A DNA stretch of 64,000 bases, taken from positions 6,962,501-7,026,500 of the forward strand of contig NZ_CP088285.1 in the NCBI RefSeq assembly GCF_011516645.4, written 5' to 3'. Position 1 is the stretch's first letter. Each line of letters opens with the position of its first letter. Source of the DNA: Bradyrhizobium septentrionale. Lineage in GTDB: Bacteria > Pseudomonadota > Alphaproteobacteria > Rhizobiales > Xanthobacteraceae. Positions 16,600-25,107 of the stretch are shown one piece after another. The notes beneath the pieces were generated by a model, which searched no databases, was not told where the DNA came from, and worked only from the letters and a program-made list of their open reading frames with translations. The position numbers and the translations under genes are program-made.

Positions 16600-17175
16600 A
16601 TGACCGCCGCCGAGACATCAGACCTTCATTCGCCCGATCTGCTGCGCACCCGCGTGGTGGAGTGGCAGGCGCCCGGGCCGGTCGCGAAGGCGGCGATGCC
16701 GATGTCGGGCATCGAGGCGATGCGCGCGATCCGCGACGGCCGGCTGCCGCCGCCGCCAATGGCCAAGCTGATCGGCTTCCGCATGGCGGTGGTCGAGCCG
16801 GAGCGGATCGTGATGGAACTCGAGCCGCATGAGAGCCTGGAGAACACCATCGGCCTGCTGCACGGCGCGACCGCCGCGGCGCTGCTCGATACCGCGATGG
16901 GCTGTGCGATCTCGACGGTGCTGCCGGCCGGGCAGACTTCGGTGACGCTCGACCTCAAGCTGACCTATCTGCGGCCGCTCTCGTCGCGCTCCGGAACCAT
17001 CTCGGCCGAGGGCAAGGTGATCAAGCTCGGCCGCCAGACCAGCTATACTGAAGGCTTCGTCCGCGACGGCAGGGGCAATCTTGCGGTGCACGCGACCGCG
17101 ACATTTTCCATGCTCGGCGGGGAACCCAAGACTCTGGGCAACAGTCGGGACCAGACACCGAATGAGACGAAATAA
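16600..17175 (+). CDS. PaaI-type hotdog thioesterase
   Basis: 191 residues. A 55-residue N-terminal extension precedes the hotdog domain: LIGFRMAVVEPERIVMELEP, the helix HGATAAALLDTAMGCAIST with the usual catalytic Asp, then SVTLDLKLTYLRPL and a C-terminal strand ending AVHATATFSMLG. It should hydrolyse acyl-CoA thioesters, probably aromatic or medium-chain. GGAG lies seven bases before the ATG. It is 60 bases ahead of the TetR gene and in the same direction. Confidence 0.88.
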   Translation: MTAAETSDLHSPDLLRTRVVEWQAPGPVAKAAMPMSGIEAMRAIRDGRLPPPPMAKLIGFRMAVVEPERIVMELEPHESLENTIGLLHGATAAALLDTAMGCAISTVLPAGQTSVTLDLKLTYLRPLSSRSGTISAEGKVIKLGRQTSYTEGFVRDGRGNLAVHATATFSMLGGEPKTLGNSRDQTPNETK

Positions 17176-17206
17176 ATGCAGCATCGCGGGCACAAATCTG
17201 CTATTA

Positions 17207-17223
17207 TATGATTAGAAACATTC
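17207..17223 (+). promoter_or_regulatory. candidate TetR-type operator, site 3
   Basis: TATGATTAGAAACATTC, matching the thiolase site at 14 of 17 positions and the 16569 site at 12 of 17. It lies 12 bases upstream of the TetR start codon, overlapping an AT-rich TATTATATGA that could be the -10 region, which would suit autoregulation. Confidence 0.5.
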
Positions 17224-17235
17224 CATGAGAGCGGC

Positions 17236-17847
17236 ATGCGCTATTCGAAAGAGCACAAGCAGGAGACCCACGCGCGGATCGTGAAGAAGGCCGCGACGCG
17301 GCTGCGCGAGCGGGGCGCCCACGGCATCGGCGTCGCCGACCTGATGAAGGACGCCGGGCTGACCCATGGCGGCTTCTACGCGCATTTCGATTCGCGCGAG
17401 GCGCTGGTGATCGAGGCCTTCAGCTACGCGATGGACCGCGCCATCGAGCGCTGGCGCAAGGTCGCGGCGGACATACCGCTGGAGAAGCGGCTGTCGACCA
17501 TCATCGACGGCTATCTGTCGGCGGCTCATCGCGACGATCCCGGCCAGGGCTGCGCGATCCCGGCGCTCGGCGCCGAGATCGCCCGCGAGAGCCCGAAGAC
17601 CCGCAAGGCGTTTGCCCTCAAGCTCGACCAGATGATCGACATGATCGCCGACCAGATCCCCGACGTGCCGCGCAAGGCCGCGCGCAAGCAGGCGATGGCT
17701 ACGCTGGCGACCATGATGGGCACCATCGTGATGTCGCGAATCTCGGGTAGCGGCGAAATGTCCGACGAGATATTGGCCGCCGGCCGCGAGGCGGCGATGG
17801 GCCGGGCGGCGGCGGCGAAGGCGCCGGCGAAGAAGAAGGTGAATTAG
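17236..17847 (+). CDS. TetR/AcrR-family regulator
   Basis: 203 residues. The N-terminal HTH is clear: TRLRERGAHGIGVADLMKDAGLTHGGFYAHFDSREALV. The ligand domain has PGQGCAIPALGAEIAR, a pattern found in the TetR subgroup near YxaF/LmrA-like repressors. The C-terminus ends in an Ala/Lys-rich tail. It sits downstream of the thioesterase and probably represses the acyl-CoA genes whose promoters carry the shared 17-bp motif. The ligand may be an acyl-CoA or a lipophilic compound. Confidence 0.9.
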   Translation: MRYSKEHKQETHARIVKKAATRLRERGAHGIGVADLMKDAGLTHGGFYAHFDSREALVIEAFSYAMDRAIERWRKVAADIPLEKRLSTIIDGYLSAAHRDDPGQGCAIPALGAEIARESPKTRKAFALKLDQMIDMIADQIPDVPRKAARKQAMATLATMMGTIVMSRISGSGEMSDEILAAGREAAMGRAAAAKAPAKKKVN

Positions 17848-17867
17848 GCAATCTGCTTCCCCAGCGT

Positions 17868-17985
17868 CGGCCCGGCGAAGGCCGGGACCGATAACCACGA
17901 ATGCCAGCTGTGAGTCTCGCTGGGGCCACGATCCCGTCAACAACACGATCCTGTGGTTATGGGTCCCGGCCTTCGCCGGGACGAC
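17868..17985. repeat. dispersed palindromic repeat
   Basis: A left block GGCCCGGCGAAGGCCGGGACC with ATAACCAC and a right block GTGGTTAT with GGGTCCCGGCCTTCGCCGGG face each other across about 60 bases. It is a common Bradyrhizobium intergenic repeat and follows the TetR gene. Confidence 0.65.
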
Positions 17986-18001
17986 GAAGAGATTAGACCC
18001 C

Positions 18002-18066
18002 CTGAACAGCGCGCGCTCGGCTTCTAGTGTCTCGTAGATGCAGTCACCGCGTGGACGCGGGTGAGG
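18002..18066 (-). pseudogene. decayed 3' end of a LysR-type gene
   Basis: This 65-base stretch closely resembles the 3' end of the LysR gene at 25108 (bases 25135-25203): both contain CTGAACAGCGCGCGCTCGG, then TCTCGTAGATG and a GCGGATGCGGGCGAGG-like end. Here an in-frame TAG and small deletions break the frame. It is probably a remnant of a lost paralogue. Confidence 0.45.
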
Positions 18067-18080
18067 CCGCGGACTCACGA

Positions 18081-19652
18081 TCAGTCCGGAAGCCCAGCTT
18101 CGCGAAGACCCTTGGCAAAAAGGGCACCATCCTCCACGCGGCGAAATGGTGCCAGATCTTCCAGATTGGAGATGCGCAAATCGGGATTGCATTCGCGTGC
18201 ACGCGCGATGCTCTTCTGTGCCAGTTCGAGGCGTCCGGTTAGCGCATTGCTTGCTGCGAAGACGCAGATTGCCAGCAGGAAATCCGGATTGTCGCGCAAT
18301 GCCTTTTCGGCCCCTGACGACGCCAGATCATAGCGGCCCGAGAGAAAATGAGCATACGACATGGCTCCGTGCATTGCGTACATAGACGGATCGAGCGGGC
18401 TCAGGCGCATGGCACGCGCAGCGTAGTCAAGTGCGAGGTCGGGCTCACCTCTAAAAGCTCTCACCCAGGCACCAAGATTCCAAGCGTGCGCCAGGTTCGG
18501 ATTGATCGCCAGTCCGCGATCCACGAAAGCAATCGCATCATCGAACTCATGGGCGATGAAGGCGAGGACATATGCACCCATGCACATCGCTGCCGGGTCA
18601 TCTGCTCCCAGATGCACTGCTTTCCAGCCTAGTCTTGTAGCTTCGGCACTTTCCTGCGCACGATCGATCATCCAGCGACGGGCTTTGCGCTGGATATAGC
18701 ACCATCCGGCCATGCCATAGGCGCACGCCAGACCGGGGTCGAGTTCGATCGCCTTGCAAAAGAGCTGGAGTGCTTCGCTGTTCGCTTCCCTGGTCCACCG
18801 GCGAACGCTCGCCAACCCACGCAGGTAATAGTCGTATGCATCCAGGTTCTCGGTCGGCTTGCGCCTGGCTCGCCTGATTTCCTCGCGCTGCAGCATGGGC
18901 GCGATTGCACCCACGACGGTAGAGGTCACCTGGTCCTGCAGATCGAAGATATCTTCGAGCCCACCATCAAAGCGGTCAGCCCAGAGATGCGCACCGGTTT
19001 CGGCATCGATCAGCTGACCGGCGATGCGAATGCGATTTCCGGCCTTGCGCACGCTACCTTCGAGGACATAGCGCACCGCGAGTTCGCGGCCGACCTGCTT
19101 GATGTCCACGGGCCGGCCCTTGTAGGTGAAACTCGAATTGCGCGCGATCACGAGCAGCCAGCGAAACCGCGACAGTGCCATCGTGATATCTTCCACGACG
19201 CCATCGGCGAAATACTCCTGCTCCGGGTCAGCACTCAGGTTCTGGAAGGGCAGCACGGCAATCGAAGGCTTGTCGGGGAGCGCGACGGTTGGCTTCGGCA
19301 GTTCCAGCTCAGCGTCGGCTGTTGCCGCGCTTGCTGGCCCCAGATCTTCCCGGACCGCACCGACGAACCGGAAACCTTTGCGCGGCAGTGTCTTGATCAG
19401 GCGCTGCTGTTCGCCGGAATCACCGATGGCGCTGCGCGCGACATTGAGGCGTGTGGTCAGCGCTGCGTCGGACACGCTGCGCCCGTTCCAGATGGCTTCG
19501 ATGACGTCGTCCTTGCTGACGACGCGCTCCCTGTTGCGGATCAGAAAGTCGAGCAGGTCGAATGCCTGTGGCGTGACGGAGACCACCTCCGCCCCGCGAT
19601 GCAACTCGCGCCGGTCAGTGTCGAGTGCGTACTCCTCGAAGAGATAGCGCAA
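18081..19652 (-). CDS. winged-helix regulator with TolB-like and TPR domains
   Basis: About 523 residues from a TTG at 19652 that has AAGGGA upstream; the frame runs on to 19784 without family-like sequence. Residues 1-100 form an OmpR/CadC-type winged helix (VSVTPQAFDLLDFLIRNRERVVSKDD, LIKTLPRKGFRFVGAV). A linker leads to a TolB-like region (SIAVLPFQNLS, FVEDI-like, GSVRKAGNRIRIAGQLIDA), then TPR repeats to the C-terminus. No membrane helix is visible, unlike CadC. The TolB-TPR part closely matches that of the cyclase at 4935, so the two probably respond to a similar input. Confidence 0.87.
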   Translation of the reverse strand: MRYLFEEYALDTDRRELHRGAEVVSVTPQAFDLLDFLIRNRERVVSKDDVIEAIWNGRSVSDAALTTRLNVARSAIGDSGEQQRLIKTLPRKGFRFVGAVREDLGPASAATADAELELPKPTVALPDKPSIAVLPFQNLSADPEQEYFADGVVEDITMALSRFRWLLVIARNSSFTYKGRPVDIKQVGRELAVRYVLEGSVRKAGNRIRIAGQLIDAETGAHLWADRFDGGLEDIFDLQDQVTSTVVGAIAPMLQREEIRRARRKPTENLDAYDYYLRGLASVRRWTREANSEALQLFCKAIELDPGLACAYGMAGWCYIQRKARRWMIDRAQESAEATRLGWKAVHLGADDPAAMCMGAYVLAFIAHEFDDAIAFVDRGLAINPNLAHAWNLGAWVRAFRGEPDLALDYAARAMRLSPLDPSMYAMHGAMSYAHFLSGRYDLASSGAEKALRDNPDFLLAICVFAASNALTGRLELAQKSIARARECNPDLRISNLEDLAPFRRVEDGALFAKGLREAGLPD

Positions 19653-19823
19653 GCTGCGAATCCCTTGGGTGTGCCTCCGATGATCGTCACGAGGCGCCTT
19701 GGCACCGCCTGGAGCGCCAAGAATAAGCCGCCGGTGAGGAAAATGTAAGCCGCCTGTGAAGCGCGTGCGCTCATGCCGCGGCACCTTGTCCGGATTGAGA
19801 GAACGTATCCCGGAGGTGCTGCA

Positions 19824-20063
19824 ATGAGCACGACCTACAGTCCAACGCGTTCAGCCCGGACGACCGCATCGACGCCGCGTGGGCGCGGCGCCTTCAGGAG
19901 TTTTTGGGATGCAATCCAGGAATGGCGCAAATGGGAGCGGCTGCGCGCCGATCTCGGCAGTTTGAGCGATCGGGAGCTCGTCGATATCGGGATTTCCCGT
20001 GGCGAGATCGACTACGTCGCCGCGAACCGGGATACCGACCCGCGCGGCATCCGACCCGCCTGA
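19824..20063 (+). CDS. DUF1127 protein
   Basis: 79 residues from ATG 19824 with GGAGG upstream. The C-terminal 45 residues carry the DUF1127 signature: EWRKWERLRADLGSLSDRELVDIGISRGEI. Short DUF1127 proteins in Rhizobiales have been linked to RNA interaction and stress or phosphate physiology; the 30-residue Ser/Thr/Arg-rich extension is specific to this one. It stands alone between divergent and convergent regulators. Confidence 0.85.
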   Translation: MSTTYSPTRSARTTASTPRGRGAFRSFWDAIQEWRKWERLRADLGSLSDRELVDIGISRGEIDYVAANRDTDPRGIRPA

Positions 20064-20181
20064 CGATGTCGATATCCGGCAGCGGCCGGAATTGGACACA
20101 ACCAGGCGTCTCCTGGCGCAGATGCCCGCCCTGAACGGTCGGTTACGCTTTCCGCCTATGCTCCCGCCGCTGGCGAGCCGG

Positions 20182-21087
20182 CTATCCGGCGGCCCGCGCC
20201 CAGTTGATGAACGCCCTGATCAAGTCCGTCTTCGGGTGTCCTGCGCGGTGCACGATGTAGAATCCGTAACCCGGCAGCTTGATCCGGGAGACCCGCACCA
20301 GCTTGCCGTTTGCGAGCTCGGGACCGATCAGGACGGTGCTGCAGATCGCCGCACCCTGGCCGGCGATCGTGGCCTCGATCGCATGCAGCTCCTCGCGAAA
20401 GCTCAGACTTGGCAGCGCCGTGAAATCGGGCGCGGAGCGATGGCGCCGGCTGGCGACGCGTTGCCAGTGCTGCCAGCGCGGCGCATCAAGATCGGTCGGT
20501 GGCCATTCGGCTTCGATCAGGGGAAATCGCGCCAGCTCCGCTGGGCTCAACGGTCGCTTGAGGTCGCCGACCAGCCGGGGACTGGCGACGACGTAGAATT
20601 CGTCGCGAAACAGCTCGATCGCGGGGCGGCCCGGCGGCGCCTTGCGGGCGTAGCGAACGGCAATGTCGGCCTCTCCGCTATCGAGATCGAGCACCGTGTC
20701 AGTGCCGATGATGTCGAGCTTCAGGCGTGGATAGGCGTGCCGCCAGTCAGGCAATCGCGGCACTAGCCACCGTGCGGTGAATGCGTTGGTCGCGGTCAGG
20801 CGGAGCCGTCCGCTTGTGCCGCCGCTTCGTATCCCGCTCAGCGCCTCGGCGAAGGTTTCGAAGCCGTCGCGAACTACGGGGAACAGCTGTTGTCCGGCGC
20901 GCGTGAGCGCCAGCGGCCGCGGCCGGCGGCGGAACAGCGACTGGCCGCAGTGACGCTCCAGCAATTTCAGCTGGTGGCTGATTGCGGTTGGCGTGACGCC
21001 CAACTCGGCCGCGGCCAGCTTGAAACTGAGGTGGCGGGCGGCGGCCTCGAACGCGCGCAGTTCGGTCAGCGGCGGCAATTTGCGCAT
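20182..21087 (-). CDS. LysR-family regulator, GcvA-like
   Basis: 301 residues. N-terminal HTH: LTELRAFEAAARHLSFKLAAAELGVTPTAISHQLKLLE, the typical GcvA-subgroup sequence, followed by a periplasmic-binding-like effector domain (TNAFTARWLVPRLPDW, SGEADIAVRYA). Its promoter region at 21088-21158 is cut short by an insertion sequence. Before the two insertions, the flavin-dependent gene at 23947 would have been its divergent neighbour and probable target. Confidence 0.92.
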   Translation of the reverse strand: MRKLPPLTELRAFEAAARHLSFKLAAAELGVTPTAISHQLKLLERHCGQSLFRRRPRPLALTRAGQQLFPVVRDGFETFAEALSGIRSGGTSGRLRLTATNAFTARWLVPRLPDWRHAYPRLKLDIIGTDTVLDLDSGEADIAVRYARKAPPGRPAIELFRDEFYVVASPRLVGDLKRPLSPAELARFPLIEAEWPPTDLDAPRWQHWQRVASRRHRSAPDFTALPSLSFREELHAIEATIAGQGAAICSTVLIGPELANGKLVRVSRIKLPGYGFYIVHRAGHPKTDLIRAFINWARAAG

Positions 21088-21158
21088 GCGGCATTGTAGA
21101 TGAATTCAGTTCACCTGCACCTGAATTCTTCGGATTTGCCGTGGCAGTTCCTGCTTTC

Positions 21159-22280
21159 TAGTACCTACTGTTCTTAAAGCGTGAGTCGTGATTCAAGGTC
21201 GGGATGATACCCGAAGCAAGAGAAGTCCACCTTTCGAGGAAAGATCGCAAGGTGCTTGAGGCGTGTTGCCGCTCCCCGGTGACGTTGCAGCGCGATTTGA
21301 AGCGGGCGCGGATAGTTCTGTTGGCGGCGGATGGACGCAGCACTCGGTCGATCGCCAAGGAAGTTGGGGTCCAGCCGCGGATTGTCAGCCTTTGGCGGCA
21401 TCGCTATGCCGACCAAGGCCTTGAAGGGCTGCAAGACAAGCCGCGACCGGGCAAGCAGCCAATCTATACGAAGGCCACCGACAAGCGGATTCTGAAGCTG
21501 CTGGACAAGCCGCCGCCGGACGGGTTCGCACGCTGGACCGGGCCCCTGCTGGCCGGGGCGCTGGGCGATGTTGACGTCCAATATGTCTGGCGGTTCCTGC
21601 GCAGCCACAAGATTGACCTCGCGGCTCGTAAGTCCTGGTGTGAGAGCAACGACCCGAACTTTACGGCCAAAGCCGCCGATGTTGTCGGCCTCTATGTCGC
21701 CCCGCCCGCGAAGGCCATTGTGCTGTGCGTGGACGAGAAGCCCTCGATCCAGGCTTTGGAGCGAGCGCAGGGTTATCTGAAGTTGCCCAATGGCCGCGCC
21801 TTGACCGGCCAGAGCCACGATTACAAGCGGCATGGCACCACAACATTGTTTGCGGCGCTCGAAGTCGCCACCGGAAAGATCATCGCGGCGCATTCAAAAC
21901 GCCGACGCCGCGTCGAGTTTCTCGACTTCATGAACAGCGTCACCGCGGCTTTTCCGAACCGGAAGCTTCACGTCATCCTCGACAACCTCAACACCCACAA
22001 GAAGAACGAGCATTGGCTCAAGGCCCACCCCAACGTGCAATTTCATTTCACGCCGACAAGTGCGTCTTGGCTCAATCAGGTCGAGGTATGGTTTTCGATC
22101 TTGCAGGGGCAGTCGCTCAGCGGCACCTCCTTCACAAGCCTCACGCAGCTTCAGGAGCACATCGATGCCTACGTCAACGCATACAACGACAGAGCCGAGC
22201 CCTTCGTCTGGACCAAGAAAAAGGTCCGTCAACGCCGTTTCAAAGGCCGCCGTATCACTCAGCTCTGATTCTGGGTACTA
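21159..22280 (+). mobile_element. IS630-family insertion sequence
   Basis: About 1.12 kb bounded by TA dinucleotides, the IS630 target duplication. Left end TAGTACCTACTG; right end (minus strand) TAGTACCCAGAA; seven terminal bases match. It carries one transposase gene. Its right TA is the outermost TA of the adjacent IS1380 element, so it appears to have inserted into that element's tip. Confidence 0.8.
21204..22268 (+). CDS. IS630-family transposase
   Basis: 354 residues, full length. An N-terminal HTH (RSIAKEVGVQPRIVSLWRHRY) is followed by the DDE nuclease: first Asp in VLCVDEKPSIQ, second in VILDNLNTHK, and Glu in SWLNQVEVWFSIL. No frameshift or stop is present, so the element may be active. 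Confidence 0.92.
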   Translation: MIPEAREVHLSRKDRKVLEACCRSPVTLQRDLKRARIVLLAADGRSTRSIAKEVGVQPRIVSLWRHRYADQGLEGLQDKPRPGKQPIYTKATDKRILKLLDKPPPDGFARWTGPLLAGALGDVDVQYVWRFLRSHKIDLAARKSWCESNDPNFTAKAADVVGLYVAPPAKAIVLCVDEKPSIQALERAQGYLKLPNGRALTGQSHDYKRHGTTTLFAALEVATGKIIAAHSKRRRRVEFLDFMNSVTAAFPNRKLHVILDNLNTHKKNEHWLKAHPNVQFHFTPTSASWLNQVEVWFSILQGQSLSGTSFTSLTQLQEHIDAYVNAYNDRAEPFVWTKKKVRQRRFKGRRITQL

Positions 22281-23916
22281 GCCCGTCCTATTCGTGAGAG
22301 TGCGTTTTTTAGTCCGCTTGATGTGGCCGCACATCTGCTCTGACGAGGCGCGCGGGATTGCCTTCGGCTTTTCACCGCCTGACCGACCCGTACTTTGCAA
22401 CGCGCTTGAGGTGTAGGTTGGGCGAACGGGGGGCGGATGCCCCGCCGGTCAAGGACCGAGCGGCAGCAGCGCGCCTGGCAAGCCGCGGATCAGGTCGGCT
22501 TCGGGACATGCCGCGGCAAACGCAAGGCGAATGCGGCTCGTGGTCTCGACGACACGGGCAGCGAGTTTCAAGAGACGAAGACGCAGCGTCGCGAACTCGG
22601 CTGTGGCCAATTCCCGGGCTTTGGGAATCGCGTCGCGCACGGTCAGCATCAGCCAATAAGCGGCGGTGTGGAGAACGAGGCGGACTTGATTGGCGAGCGC
22701 CGAACGGCAGCTGGTGCGATCGGAGGCGAGCTGTGTCTTATGCAGCTTGATCAGATTCTCGGCTTGGCCGCGCGCGCAATACAGGCTGTCGTAGATCCAC
22801 TCGGCCGAGCCGACATCGAGGCTGGTGACGACGAAACGGATGTCGAGGCCGAGCATCGTCGCCTCAATACGGGCGACGGTACGCCGTTCGCGATCCCAGG
22901 ACTTGGCCTTGTGGCGCGTCTCGGTATAGCCACGCAGAACCGGCAGGTTCTCGATGGCGCGTCGCGTGCGGATGTCGTCGGCGGCCTCGTCGAGTTTTCT
23001 GGCGAGCGGCTTGGTGCCGGACAGACCGAAGATGTAGTCGATGCCGTTGGTCTCGCACCACGCCATGGCCTCCGGCCGGGCATAGTGCCCGTCGCCACGG
23101 AACGTAATTCGCGTGTTGTGCCACCGCGTCCGGATATGCCGGATCAGGCGGCGCAGATGGGCACGCACCTCGACGCCGCCCGGCGTCTTGCCGGGCCGCA
23201 ACACGACCGCCACGGGCCGGCTCTTCTCCGTGTCGTAGACGTGGATCGGCAGGAAGCAGCGTTCGTCATAATGAGCGTTGAACAGCGAGAGCTGCTGATG
23301 GCCGTGGACGACATCGCAGGTATCATCGATGTCGAGCGTGACGGATGCCGGCTCGCGCGGGTAGCTATCCATCCATGCGTCGACCAAAGTGTAGGTCAGT
23401 CGGATCACGTCGCGCAGGCGCGGAGCATTCTCCAGCCGCGACAGCGTCGGTTGGGAACACAGATCGCGACCCGTGTCCGGCAGCCGTCCGCAGGCCAGCT
23501 TGAATGCGGGATCGGACCGCAGATGATCGAGGTCGTCGGCGTCCTCGTAGCCGCAGCAGATCGCGAACATGCGCGCGCGGAACATATCGACAAGGCTGTG
23601 CACGACCCGCGTCGGATCGCGCCGATCCGGGAACACCCGGGCCAAATTGTCGGCCAAGCCGAGACGCCGCTCGGCCATCGCCAGAAGCATCACGCCCCCG
23701 TTCGAGGTCAGCCGACCGCCATCGAAGGCAGCTGTGACTTTCTTGGCGTGAACGGCTGGAAACGAGAAGGGCAGAATCGTATCGTCGGTCATGGCGGGCG
23801 TGGCGTTCGCGGTTGAGGTGATGGGGTTGGCTTCGCAACCGAATCCTACGCCGCATCAGCGCTTTACACCACGCTCGCCAGCCTCTCAGGCGCACTCTGA
23901 CGAATAAGACGGGCTA
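22279..23916 (-). mobile_element. IS1380-family insertion sequence, intact copy
   Basis: About 1.64 kb. The ends are inverted repeats of about 26 bases with two mismatches: TAGCCCGTCCTATTCGTGAG on the left and, on the minus strand, TAGCCCGTCTTATTCGTCAG on the right. A truncated second copy is at 40634-41303. No clean target duplication is visible. Confidence 0.85.
22449..23792 (-). CDS. IS1380-family transposase
   Basis: 447 residues, full length, with FDGGRLTSNGGVMLLAMAER near the start, LDIDDTCDVVHGHQQ (first catalytic Asp) and FRGDGHYARPEAM (second Asp), then the YCARGQAENLIK segment with the catalytic Glu. No disruption is seen. The first 185 residues also occur in the truncated copy at 40.6-41.2 kb. 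Confidence 0.93.
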   Translation of the reverse strand: MTDDTILPFSFPAVHAKKVTAAFDGGRLTSNGGVMLLAMAERRLGLADNLARVFPDRRDPTRVVHSLVDMFRARMFAICCGYEDADDLDHLRSDPAFKLACGRLPDTGRDLCSQPTLSRLENAPRLRDVIRLTYTLVDAWMDSYPREPASVTLDIDDTCDVVHGHQQLSLFNAHYDERCFLPIHVYDTEKSRPVAVVLRPGKTPGGVEVRAHLRRLIRHIRTRWHNTRITFRGDGHYARPEAMAWCETNGIDYIFGLSGTKPLARKLDEAADDIRTRRAIENLPVLRGYTETRHKAKSWDRERRTVARIEATMLGLDIRFVVTSLDVGSAEWIYDSLYCARGQAENLIKLHKTQLASDRTSCRSALANQVRLVLHTAAYWLMLTVRDAIPKARELATAEFATLRLRLLKLAARVVETTSRIRLAFAAACPEADLIRGLPGALLPLGP

Positions 23917-23946
23917 GACTGCCTGTCGCGCGTGATGGAGGTGTCC

Positions 23947-25104
23947 ATGCTGATGACGGCTCACACCGGTGTGTCGGATTATCTGGCAGCCGTGCAACGG
24001 CTCGTGCCTCTCATCGACGAGCATCGAGGAAGCTTCGATACGGAGCGCCGGATTCCCGACGCGGTGTTCATCGCGCTGGCCGAGGCCGGACTATTCCGCC
24101 TTTATCTGCCGAAGGTGCTGGGCGGGCCCGAGCTGTCGCCGTTCGATTTCATGAGCGTCGTCGAAGCCGCTTGCGCGCTTGACGGTTCGGTCGGCTGGCT
24201 GGTTGGCAATGGCGCGGGAATGAGCCGGATCGGAGGGTATCTGCCGGAAACAGTGGTTCGCGACTGGTTCGCCGACCCTCACACGTTCATTGCCAGCGCG
24301 ACCGGAGCCGTCGGCGTGGCGGAACGTGTGGCCGGAGGCTATCGCGTCAGCGGGCGGTGGCCGTTCGGCAGCGGCGCCCATCACGCCACAAGGTTCATGG
24401 GACTGGCCAACGTCAAGGCCGCCGACGGTGAGAGCGAACCGCCATTGTGCTGCTATTTCGCGAAGTGCGATGTCACCATTCACGACAACTGGTTCGTTTC
24501 CGGTCTGCGCGCCACCGGCAGCTGCGATTTTGAAGTCCGCGACGTCTTTGTCTCCGCCGACCACACGCATCCGTTGGTCGACTTCAAGCCGACGCAGCCG
24601 GGTTTGATCTACCGCTTGCCCGGCCTGTCGGCGTTTGCATCGACCATCTCGGCCGTTCCACTCGGGATCGCGCGGGGGGCGATCGACGCATTTATTGCGC
24701 TTGCCGGCCGGAAGGCGCGACTAGGGAGCACTCTGTTGCTGCGCGAGAGTGAACTCGTTCAGGCGATGGTGGGGCGTGCGGAAACGGCACTGCACGCCGC
24801 GCGTGCCTTGCTGGTGGATGCAATGGCGGAGCTCATGATGGCAACCGATGTCGGCGGGGATCGTCTCTTGCAGGCGCGCGCCGCGTTTCGAGCGGCCTGC
24901 AGCAATGCAACCGAATGCGCGCTGCAGATTGTCGATAGCATCGCGGCCAACGCCGGCACCGCGGCCATCTTCGAGTCCGGAAAGTTGGAGCGTGCGGTTC
25001 GCGACGTCCAGGCGGCGGCCAAGCATGTGGCGGTAAGTCCGAACAACTACACCATCGTCGGGCGGCTTGCGCTGGGGCTCGAACCCGGCACCACGCGCGT
25101 CTGA
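23947..25104 (+). CDS. acyl-CoA-dehydrogenase-like flavin monooxygenase
   Basis: 385 residues from ATG 23947, which has GGAGG six bases upstream. The fold is acyl-CoA dehydrogenase-like: RLYLPKVLGGPELSPFDFMSVVEAAC, the mid-domain with VSGRWPFGSGAHHATRF, and a helical C-terminal domain. The catalytic Glu of true dehydrogenases is not evident, and the GRWPFGSG pattern fits the HsaA/DszC-type flavin-dependent monooxygenases that need a separate reductase. Substrate unknown. The right end of the IS1380 element lies just 30 bases before the start, so its native promoter may be lost. Confidence 0.8.
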   Translation: MLMTAHTGVSDYLAAVQRLVPLIDEHRGSFDTERRIPDAVFIALAEAGLFRLYLPKVLGGPELSPFDFMSVVEAACALDGSVGWLVGNGAGMSRIGGYLPETVVRDWFADPHTFIASATGAVGVAERVAGGYRVSGRWPFGSGAHHATRFMGLANVKAADGESEPPLCCYFAKCDVTIHDNWFVSGLRATGSCDFEVRDVFVSADHTHPLVDFKPTQPGLIYRLPGLSAFASTISAVPLGIARGAIDAFIALAGRKARLGSTLLLRESELVQAMVGRAETALHAARALLVDAMAELMMATDVGGDRLLQARAAFRAACSNATECALQIVDSIAANAGTAAIFESGKLERAVRDVQAAAKHVAVSPNNYTIVGRLALGLEPGTTRV

Positions 25105-25107
25105 CCA

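Noticed and set aside
22275..23920. Target duplication for the IS1380 element
   Set aside because: The four bases on either side do not match in any alignment of the tips, even after removing IS630.
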